Positions 49,401 through 61,400 of a DNA stretch of 64,000 nucleotides are shown one piece after another. Numbering within the stretch: position 1 is the stretch's first letter; each line of letters starts with the position of its first letter. Location of the stretch: positions 1,657,001-1,721,000 of the forward strand of contig NC_064042.1 of NCBI RefSeq assembly GCF_932526225.1. The letters are read 5' to 3'. The translations under genes were made by a program, and so were the position numbers. Below the pieces are notes generated by a model, which worked only from the letters and a program-made list of their open reading frames with translations, made no database searches and was not told where the DNA came from. Source of the DNA: Nematostella vectensis (lineage: Eukaryota > Cnidaria > Anthozoa > Actiniaria > Edwardsiidae).

Positions 49401-52400
49401 TTTGTAAAATATTTTTGCATTGTCAACAGGATAGGAACACTTTTCACCGTTTTGACAAGTTCAATTCCAAGTACAACCCAGTTGGTATGTTGATAACTCA
49501 TATAATAACACTAAATATTAGTTACTTGCTCACACTTTACTGTGCTACCGGCTTAATTTCCTCCTTTTTCCTACTTACATTATAAAATGATGATAACAAA
49601 AAAATGTTTTCAAAGATAATATTGTTGAGGTGCAAATGTCTCCCACATCTACAACATGAATAATAAGGGGGTCCATTGAGCATGCAAGTTTTTTGGCTTG
49701 GGATAGAGAACAGGTTAAAAATACTTTATTCTCGATATTGTATTTTTGTATAGGGACAGAACTTGGTGAGTAACTGTATTGAAGGTTCCCCTAAGTTCCA
49801 CTAAAACGAGGAAGCCTGGAATTGCTTATTTGACAATTTTTAAGCGAGGAAATTGAATTTTCAAGAGGATTTAAAATATAAATAATAATTGTACAAATTC
49901 TCTCTTTGGTCATGTCTAATCGAAATAATATATACCTCTGTCCTTTGCGTATATATGAAGACAACCACTAAGCTTTCATGGGCTGAAGACAACAAAGGTG
50001 TATCTGCAATGTTGCCCGAAGCAAAGGTAGAAAATGTAGTATGCGGACAAAAAAAATGTACATGGTCAGTTTAGACTTGCCACTATGATCCCCATGATGC
50101 CATCATGATTTGAGACTACTAGACGTCAATTTTATAACGAGTAAAGTGAAAAAAATGCTAAAGAATTACTAACGAGCCTCCTTAATTCATCTTTCATAAA
50201 CCAATATATTTCTCCTATTTTTTATAGCAAAGCTGAATAAAACACTGGAAATTTTTTATTTTTTATAGATTCCCTTGGAGTTCCTCTCTGAAAACATCCA
50301 ATTTTAAACTTTGTTGAAATCTGTTATTCTGAAATATATGTTTTGTGTGAAAGGTGAAAGCAGGCTTCGAGAGATCTTCCTAAAGACAGACAACTACATA
50401 GATGGCAGATACTTTGCACAGCTAATGAAGGAAGTGATGGTGGACTTAGAGGAGAGCAAGTACCAGAATGCAGAGCCGCGCATCTCTATCTACGGCCGGT
50501 CCATAAATGAGTGGGACGCATTGGCTAAATGGGCAGTTAACCATGATGTTTTCTCCGAGAATGTACGCTGGGTCATCCAAATACCAAGGCTATTGTAAGT
50601 TGTTTGAATGACTATAATTACAGTAACTAGCAAGCCCAGAGACAAGTTAGATATTATAGAATAATAGCCTCTGTACATAGCTATAAGTCCAATAACCAAC
50701 TCAGATTTTAAGTATGTCACTCAGCCAATGTCTACTGTACATACCTAGCTAGCTGGTCCACTTAAAAAGTAAGGTATTTAAAGCCAGTTTATTTGAATTT
50801 GGTATTAAAATTCGCATTATTTGAATTGCAACCTTTAACTCCCACAATCTCTAGATATAATGAAAGCATATTCTGTTCCCATTAGTGATGTGTACCGTGC
50901 AAAGGGGCTGGTAAAGAACTTCCAGGAGATGCTAGAGAATTTGTTCATGCCTCTTTTTGAAGCAACCATCAATCCACAGTCCCACCCCGAACTTCACAAG
51001 TTTCTCACACAGGTAACATTGCTATGGAAGAGTTATGTTACTTTGTTCTTAAAAACTGAAATGAAAGACTCTAGATCCTCCTTTTTTGATGAGGTCTTTT
51101 TTGTCTATTTGTAGTATATCAATCCATTTTCATATTCCATTTTGTACTGCCCCTTTTATTAACTCTGGATCTGTAGTGGACTTGAAAAGTGATTACCGTA
51201 ATGATTTGAATAAGCGCCCCCTCCCCAAGAAGTGCTCCCCTTTGACCTTGAATTTTGGAATAACCGCTCCCTCCCTCCCCCTAAAAGTATCCGAACAAAA
51301 GCACCAATTGAATGAAGTAAATCTTCATTCAAATTAACTCACATTGACATTCAAACATAACAACGATATTGACATTGATTTTAAACAATCTAACAGCATT
51401 TCTACTGTAAGTTCTGTCTCTCGCAAATAAAGAACCTGGTATTTTCCATCAAAATGAAATAAGTTCCCCTCCCAAAAAAACACCCCCTCTCTAATAAGCT
51501 ACCCCCGTTAAAGACCCTAGGAATCATATAAGCACCACAGACGCTTTTTTAAATCATTACTTTAATCAAAATATGTGCTCCTGACAGTCCAAGTTTTTTT
51601 TTTATTGTGGGAGCCAATGTTTAAAGGTAATATCCTGTGATTATTTTAAAAGTATTTTTTATTGTGGGAGCCAATGTTTAAAGGTGATATCCTGTGATTA
51701 TTTTAAAAGTTTTTTTATTGTGGGAGCCAATGTTTAAAGGTAATATCCTGTGATTATTTTAAAAGTTTTCAAATTGAGCTCAAAATTGCATTTATTGAAT
51801 TACACTACTTTTGGATTTTCTATAAATGAATTATTTGAGACTAAAAGTATGTTGTACCATGTGTGAATAGGTGATAGGCTTTGACAGTGTTGACGACGAG
51901 AGCAAGACTGAGAAATCCCTTTTCACTGAGACCAGCCCGCTCCCTGCCAACTGGACATCACAGGATAACCCCCCTTATGCATACTATCTATACTACATGT
52001 ACTCCAACATGGTGGTGCTCAACCACCTCAGAAGGTAAGGGCAGGGCACGTGGCCAAGAACATGTCAAGTCAGACCTTTAGTTTATATGCTATTCTTTTC
52101 ATGTGCCCTTCCAAATGCAAATGCATGCCAAAATTAAGATGATATTTGCATATATTTACTTGTAGTACAAGAACAGCTTTTAGACTATGTCTTTATCTTT
52201 GGAAACAACCACAGAATGTACTGGGTCCTAAAGTTTGAGCCCAGCCCCCCCTTCCCCCCTTCCCCCTTGACTGTATCATACCAATAAACACCCCCCCCCC
52301 TTCCCCCCTTGAATGTATCATACCAATAAACACCCACCCTTCCTCCTTGAATGTATCATACCAATAAACACCCCCCCTTCCCCCTTGAATGTATCACACC

Positions 52401-55400
52401 AATAAACACCCTCCCCTTCCCCCTTGACTGTATCATACCAATAAACACCCCCCCCCCTTCCCCCCTTGAATGTATCATACCAATAAACACCCTCCCTTCC
52501 TCCTTGAATGTATCATACCAATAAACACCCCCCCTTCCCCCTTGAATGTATCATACCAATAAACACCCCCCCCCCTTCCCCCTTGACTGTATCATACCAA
52601 TAAACACCCCCCTTCCCCCTTGAATGTATCATACCAATAAACACCCCCCCTTCCCCCTTGAATATATCACACCAATAAACACCCCCCTTCCCCCTTGAAT
52701 GTATCACACCAATAAACACCCCCCTTCCCCCTTGAATGTATCATACCAATAAACACCCCCCCCTTCCCCCTTGAATGTATCATACCAATAAACACCCCCC
52801 TTCCCCCTTGAATATATCACACCAATAAACACCCCCCTTCCCCCTTGAATATATCACACCAATAAACACCCCCCTTCCCCCTTGAATGTATCACACCAAT
52901 AAACACCCCCCTTCCCCCTTGAATGTATCACACCAATAAACACCCCCCTTCCCCTTGAATGTATCACACCAATAAACACCCCCTTCCCCCTTGAATGTAT
53001 CATACCAATAAACACCCTCCCCTTCCCCCTTGAATGTATCATACCAATAAACACCCCCCTTCCCCCTTGAATGTATCACACCAATAAACACCCCCCTTCC
53101 CCCTTGAATGTATCATACCAATAAACACCCTCCCCTTCCCCCTTGAATGTATCATACCAATAAACACCCCCCTTCCCCCTTGAATGTATCACACCAATAA
53201 ACACCCCCCCTTCCCCCTTGAATGTATCATACCAATAAACACCCTCCCTTCCACCTTGAATGTATCATACCAATAAACACCCCCCCCTTCCCCCTTGAAT
53301 GTATCATACCAATAAACACCCCCCCTTCCCCCTTGAATGTATCATACCAATAAACACCCCCTTCCCCCTTGAATGTATCAAACCAATAAACACCCCCTTC
53401 CATGTATCATACCAATAAACCCCCCCTTCCCCCTTGAATGTATCATACCAATAAACACCCCCCTTCCCCCTTGAATGTATCATACCAATAAACACCCCCT
53501 TCCCCCTTGAATGTATCATACCAATAAACACCCCCCTTCCCCCTTGAATGTATCACACCAATAAACACCCCCCCTTCCCTCTTGAATGTATCATACCAAT
53601 AAACACCCCCCCTTCCCCCTTGAATGTATCACACCAATAACCCCCTTCCCTCTTGAATGTATCATACCAATAAACACCCCCCCTTCCCCCTTGAATGTAT
53701 CATACCAATAAACACCCCCCTTCCCCCTTGAATGTATCATACCAATAAACACCCCCTTCCCCCTTGAATGTATCATACCAATAAACACCCTCCCCTTCCC
53801 CCTTGAATGTATCATACCAATAAACACCCCCCTTCCCCCTTGAATGTATCACACCAATAAACACCCCCCCCCTTCCCCCTTGAATGTATCATACCAATAA
53901 ACACCCTCCCTTCCTCCTTGAATGTATCATACCAATAAACACCCCCCCCCTTCCCCCTTGAATGTATCATACCAATAAACACCCCCCCTTCCCCCTTGAA
54001 TGTATCATACCAATAAACACCCCCTTCCCCCTTGAATATATCATACCAATAAACACCCCCCCTTCCCCCTTGAATGTATCATACCAATAAACACCCTCCC
54101 TTCCTCCTTGAATGTATCATACCAATAAACACCCTCCCTTCCTCCTTGAATGTATCATACCAATAAACACCCCCTTCCCCTTGAATGTATCATACCAATA
54201 AACACCCTCCCTTCCTCCTTGAATGTATCATACCAATAAACACCCCCCTTCCCCCTTGAATGTATCACACCAATAAACACCCCCCTTCCCCCTTGAATGT
54301 ATCATACCAATAAACACCCCCCCTTCCTCCTTGAATGTATCATACCAATAAACACCCCCCTTCCCCCTTGAATGTATCACACCAATAAACACCCCCCCCC
54401 CCTTCCCCCTTGAATGTATCACACCAATAAACACCCCCCTTCCCCCTTGAATGTATCATACCAATAAACACCCCCCCCTTCCCCCTTGAATGTATCACAC
54501 CAATAAACACCCCCCCTTCCCCCTTGAATGTATCACACCAATAAACACCCCCCTTCCCCCTTGAATGTATCATACCAATAAACACCCCCCCTTCCCCCTT
54601 GAATGTATCATACCAATAAACCCCCCCTTCCCCCTTGAATGTATCATACCAATAAATCCCCCCTTCCCCCTTGAATGTATCATACCAATAAACACCCCCT
54701 TTCCCCTTGAATGTATCATACCAATAAACCCCCCCTTTCCCCTTGAATGTATCATACCAATAAACCCCCCCTTTCCCCTTGAATGTATCATACCAATAAA
54801 CACCCCCCTTCCCCCTTGAATGTATCAAACCAATAAACACCCCCCCTTCCCCCTTGAATGTATCATACCAATAAACACCCCCCTTCCCCCTTGAATGTAT
54901 CACACCAATAAACACCCCCCTTCCCCTTGAATGTATCATACCAATAAACACCCTCCCTTCCTCCTTGAATGTATCATACCAATAAACACCCCCCCTTCCC
55001 CCTTGAATGTATCATACCAATAAACACCCCCCTTCCCCCTTGAATGTATCATACCAATAAACACCCCCCTTCCCCCTTGAATGTATCACACCAATAAACA
55101 CCCCCCCCTTCCCCCTTGAATGTATCATACCAATAAACACCCCCCCTTCCCCCTTGAATGTATCATACCAATAAACACCCCCCCTTCCCCCTTGAATGTA
55201 TCATACCAATAAACACCCCCGCTTCCCCCTTGAATGTATCATACCAATAAACACCCCCCCTTCCCCCTTGAATATATCACACCAATAAACACCCCCCCCC
55301 CTTCCCCCTTGAATATATCACACCAATAAACACCCCCCCCTTCCCCCTTGAATGTATCACACCAATAAACACCCCCCCCCCCCCCTTCCCCCTTGAATGT

Positions 55401-58400
55401 ATTATACCAATAAACACTAGTCCATTTTCTTTTATCAACACAACAAATGACATATGTACATTGTCTCTGTTATCTCAGGGAGCGTGGGTTCAACACCCTA
55501 AGGTTACGCCCCCATTGTGGGGAGGCTGGTCCAGCGCATCACCTGGTGACAGCTTTTATGCTTGCGGAGAACATCTCCCATGGTCTCCTGCTGAGAAAGG
55601 TATCACAATATCATGAACACTAAAATTCACTAAGAGTCGAGAGGTATTTTGCTTTATCTAAACCCTTAAAGCATGCCTTTCCTGAACTTTTCTATAAAAT
55701 ATGGTAAAGTTTTGAAGAAAGACTGAGGCTCATGTATTTTCTCTTTTTGTCCATATCAATTTAGCTATTTACAGTACCCTATTGTTGAATTCTGTTTGTG
55801 TGTGTTTGTGGAACTCAATAATTGAAAGATCAATTCAATGAAAACACAGGATTAGCACGCACCGAAAAATTATTTGTGAATCCGAGATTTTCCCACATAA
55901 ATTTCTCTGAAGTATTATATGATCTTGTTGTAACTTTGTTGTATGCTTCTATGATGTTATGGACGTAGTAATGTTTTACTGTCTATCTTCCTCTGTTTGT
56001 GATTGTCCATGGTGCTCTCTCGTGTCCCCAGGTCCCGGCTCTTCAGTACCTATACTACCTGGCACAAATAGGCATCGCCATGTCTCCTCTTAGCAACAAC
56101 TCGCTCTTCCTCAACTACCAGCGCAATCCGCTGCCCGAGTTCTTGGCGCGTGGGCTTCAGGTGTCCTTATCCACGGATGATCCACTTATGTTCCACTTCA
56201 CTAAGGTCAGTACCTACTAAAGAGACATATATTAGATATGGCAGTTTTGCGACTATCATTGGCATCGTTTTGCTAGGACTACCCCTCTCCTGCACCAGGG
56301 CAAGGAGGGGATAAAACAGACATTATCCTCACACTCCAGGGTCCACCCCTTTCACACACCAGGGCAAGGAGGGGACAGAGTAGACATTATCCTCACACTC
56401 CAGGTTCCACCCCTTTCACACACCAGGGCAAGAAGGGGACAGAGTAGACATCCTCACACGCTAGGGTCCACTTCTTTCACACACCAGGGTAAGGAGGGGA
56501 CAGAGTAGACATTATCCTCACGCTCCAGGGTCCACCCCTTTCACACACCAGGGCAAGGAGGGGACAGAGTAGACATCCTCACACTCCAGGGTCCACCCCT
56601 TTCACACACCAGGGCAAGGAGGGGACAGAGTAGACATCCTCACACGCTAGGGTCCACCCCTTTCACACACCAGGGCAAGGAGGGGACAGAGTAGACATCC
56701 TCACACTCCAGGGTTCACCCCTTTCACACACCAGGGCAAGGAGGGGACAGAGTAGACATTATCCTCACACTCCAGGGTCCACCCCTTTCACACACCAGGG
56801 CAAGGAGGGGACAGAGTAGACATTATCCTCACGCGCTAGGGTCCACCCCTTTCACACACCAAGGCAAGGAGGGGACAGAGTAGACATTATCCTCACACTC
56901 CAGGATCCACCCCTTTCACACACCAAGGCAAGGAGGGGACAGAGTAGACATTATCCTCACACTCCAGGGTCCACCCCTTTCACACACCAGGGCAAGGAGT
57001 GGACAGAGTAGACATTATCCTCACGTGCTAGGGTCCACCCCTTTCACACACCAGGGCAAGGAGGGGACAAAGTAGAAATGATTGCGTGCCGGGATCAACT
57101 CCTTTCCACCTCATTCTTTCTATCCTGTGCCCTTTCTACAAACGCTTTGCATGCTTTTTGAGATAACGCATGCATTGCTAACAGGAGCCGCTGATGGAGG
57201 AGTACAGTATCGCGGCGCAGGTGTGGAAACTGAGCCCATGTGATATGGCGGAATTGGCTCGCAACAGTGTGCTCATGAGCGGCTTTGAAGAGGAGGTTGG
57301 TTTGGTTATGTGTAATACGTCGGCAAATATATTTATGTACACAGCATAATAACTATCATGGCCTTCGTAGGTGCAAATTTCGCACCCATTACTTATACAC
57401 CAACCACGTCAATCGTAACCTCTGTTCAGCTAAGTACAATGCTGTTATGCTGTTATGCTGTTATGACAGCGGCGTGGTTGGACGTGCCTAGCTTTAGCTC
57501 CGCGTTTTGAAGTCGTTGTTTGCACTTTCATGTGCATTAAGTTCATATATGTAATTCAAATATTTAGTGTTGTCGTATGTGTCTATTTGTTCTTTATTTT
57601 TTTGTGGCCATGGCTTTAACAAGAGAGGTTTTGGAAGAACTACTCGACAAGAAACTGGCGCCATTACAGGCGTCTCTTGACTTTCTAAATGAAAAGTACG
57701 ACATCATCTTAAAGAAAGTCTCAGATCAAGAGGTTAAAGTAAAAGAACTCTCGAAAGAGAATTCTCGTCTTCTTTCGGAAGTGGGGCTACTCAGATCTAC
57801 ATTATCAAACCAAGGGAAATGGCTAAACGATCTAGAGCAATATGGCCGCCGGGAATGCCTCGAGATCCGTGGGATCCCTGAGGTTAAAGGAGAAGACACT
57901 TCTCAAATAGCGTGTCAAGTCGCCAACCTAATTGGGGTCAAGCTCTCGAGACAGGATATCTCGACCAGCCACCGCATCAAGCCTAAAAACTCGACGGCAA
58001 AGTTCCCGCCCTCCATCATAGTCAAATTTACAAGCCGTGACAAGCGAGACGAAACATACAAAGCCAGGGGGAGGTTGCGTGAGCTCTCCACACACAACGT
58101 GCCTGGCCTGGATAGATTTAAAAGTAACTCGATCTATCTCAGTGAGTCTCTCACTCAAAGAAACAAGGCATTATTCAAAAGTGCGTTGGAGGATAGAAAA
58201 CAAATGAAGTATGACTTCATTTGGACTGCAAATGGAAACATCTATTTGCGCAAGAATGAACGCAGTCCATCGATTCATGTTACCGATGAATCGGTATTAA
58301 TAAATCTAAGAAGCTCCAGCTTTGTTCACGAAGTCGAAGGGGCGACGGCGATGACAGATACCAACATCTCCTCCAAGAGCGACAGTGCGGCAAGTACAAA

Positions 58401-61400
58401 TACAGCAAGTTAAGAATAAGTCACATAGCTAACATGTATTCTTTCCATCGAAGTTTACAATTAACTAGATCACATATAAGTTCTTATGTTGACTTACAAT
58501 GACTAGAGTTATCTGTCACATTTGTTCTAAAATTATAAGAAAGAACTGTCGTGCTGTCGAATGCGATTCATGTTTACAGTGGTGTCACTTTAAATGCTCA
58601 AAATTGTTGCTTAAACAGTTTAATCATTTATCGCTCACCAACGATTTATGGCTCTGTCAGCCCTGCTATTCTGAAGTCTTTCCCTTTCACAATTTAAACA
58701 ACAATGATCTATTGGATCTAGTCTTTAATTCCAATACATTGTGCCACTGCTCCCCATTCATTGATCGCGTTCGCCTTGAAAATCTTCCTCATCTAGACAT
58801 AGTTTCTAGTTTGAATTTTCCGAATTTAAGTGACTTTGATTTAGATATTAATATTCCTAGTCAGATTAATTCAAAATACTACTCCCCCCATGAATTTCAC
58901 TCGTCTTATGAGCTTTCAAATTTATCAGACAAATCGCTCTCACTTCTTCATTGTAATATAAGAAGTATTTCAAAAAACTTTGATAAATTACAAGATATGC
59001 TTTCTACTTTAAATCATCCTTTTAAGTTAATTGCTCTATCTGAAACCTGGCATTCTGACTGTAGAGAGCATATTGCTAATTGTTCTCTCCCAGGTTTTAC
59101 TTATATATCGAAACCGACTAAATTTTCAGTTGGGGGAGTAGGTTTATTTATAGCTGATTCTTTTAATTTCATTTTGAGGGAGGACTTATCCATTTCAAAT
59201 GATCAACAAGAATCTTTATGGGTTGAAATACAAAATAATAAGGGTAGCAAAAACATATTATGTGGAGTTATTTACCGCCATCCAAATAGTTCTCTTGACC
59301 CCTTTTTAGAACATTCCTATAAAACCATGGACAAAATCAGTAAGGAGGGAAAGCTCTGCCTTTTTTCAGGTGACATAAATTTGAATTTATTAAATTCAGA
59401 CTCCCACCAACAAACAGGGGAATTTCTTAATACTTTATTTTCATATTCTTTTCAGCCACATATCTTGCAACCTACTAGAATAACTGATCATTCGGCCACG
59501 CTCATAGACAATATATTTTTTAACTCGCTCGAACATAAAACTTGTAGTGGCAATATTGTTTATCCCTTAACAGATCATCTTCCCAATTTTCTGACAATAG
59601 ATTCAATTAATATCAATGTCTCAAAAAATGACTTCTACCAAAGGGACTATTCTAGGTTGGATCAGGAAGCTTTAATTAATGATTTTAGCCAAATTGATTG
59701 GTCTTTACAGTTTTATGGTATGGATAATGTTAACGATATTTTTTCCTGTTTTCTTGCTAAGTCTAATGAAATAATTAATTCCCATGTTCCAATGAAAAAA
59801 CTTTCTAGAAAAGAAATTAAATTCAAAGCAAAACCTTGGATATCCAAGGGCATCAGAACTTCGATTAATTATAAGAACAGGCTCTATAGGAAGTTTATTA
59901 AATCTAGAAATCAATATCATTTTGAAAAATACAAAATCTATAGAAATAAATTGAACCATTTAATAGCAATAAGTAAGAGAAAATACTATGAAAAGTACTT
60001 TAATTTTAACAAATCTAACATAAAAAATATCTGGAAAGGGATAAAAGAAATTGTCGTGCTAAAGCCTAAGGCTCATTTCACACCTTCAAAAATTGTATCT
60101 TCTAATAAGGTTTTAACCAATGTAAATGAGATAGCAAATGAGTTCAATTACTTCTTTGCTAATGTTGGCAGAAATATCAGCAACAATATTCCAAAAGTAA
60201 ACACTTTATTTTCAGAATTTCTTCCAACAGCTAATTCTAACAGCTTTCTTCTAGCTCCCACATCTACAGAGGAAATTAGAAGTATAATCTTAGGAATTAA
60301 ATCAGGTAAAGCTTGTGGTTCTTATAGCATTCCAATTACAGTTCTTAAAATACTAAGCTCTATTATTTCAAGGCCTCTGGAGATATTATACAATCTGTCC
60401 TTTTCTTCTGGCATTGTACCTGATGCCTTCAAAATTGCACGTGTCATACCTATTTACAAATCAGGCTCTCATTTTGACACTTCTAATTTTAGACCAATAT
60501 CATTATTATCTATTTTTAATCAGTTACTTGAAAGGTTAATGTATAACAGAGTGATAAAATTTCTAGACAAATACGATATTTTGTACAAAAATCAATTTGG
60601 CTTTCGAGCCAATCATTCTACAGAACATGCTCTTCTGCTTATTACCGATAAAATCCAAAGATCAATTGAGGGTGGTCAATACTCTTGTGGCATATTTCTT
60701 GATTTTAGCAAAGCTTTTGATACTGTTGATCATAAAATATTATTAGCAAAACTTTATTCATACGGCATCCGTGGCATAGCTTATGAATGGTTTGTTTCCT
60801 ACTTATCAAACAGGCAACAGTTTGTTTCTATTGGTAATGTGTCATCTGCACCACTACCAATAACATGTGGAGTGCCTCAAGGTTCAGTACTTGGTCCACT
60901 TCTCTTTCTTCTGTACATTAATGATTTTAATAACTGCTCCAACTTATTTGACTTTCATTTATTTGCTGATGATGCCAATTTATTTTGTGCCGATTCTTCA
61001 TTGACATCCTTAGAGACCAAAGTAAACACAGATCTGTATAATATAAATCGTTGGCTTTGTGCAAATAAATTGGCTTTGAACATCAGTAAAACTAATTTTG
61101 TCATTTTTCGACCAGCACAAAAGAGGCTGGCTAGTTCTATTTCTTTATCAATCAATAATAATACCATTAAACAAAAAAATAATATCAAATATCTTGGTGT
61201 AGTTATTGACTCCTTTCTTAACTGGAAGGAGCACATTAACCAGTTAAGTAAGAAAATCTCCAGAGGTGTCGGAATAATAGCAAAGCTGCGTTACTATGTA
61301 TCACCAACAATTCTCACTCAGCTATATTATTCTCTAATTTATCCATTTCTTACTTATGGTGCTATTATTTGGGGCAACACATATGAATCAACAATCAAGC

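Noticed and set aside
54340-54951. 203-aa minus-strand open frame
   Set aside because: It is a by-product of the ~38-bp minisatellite; the peptide is an endless repeat and frames change with C-run length.
59705-61236. Minus-strand frames inside LINE ORF2
   Set aside because: Shadows of the coding strand of the reverse-transcriptase ORF.
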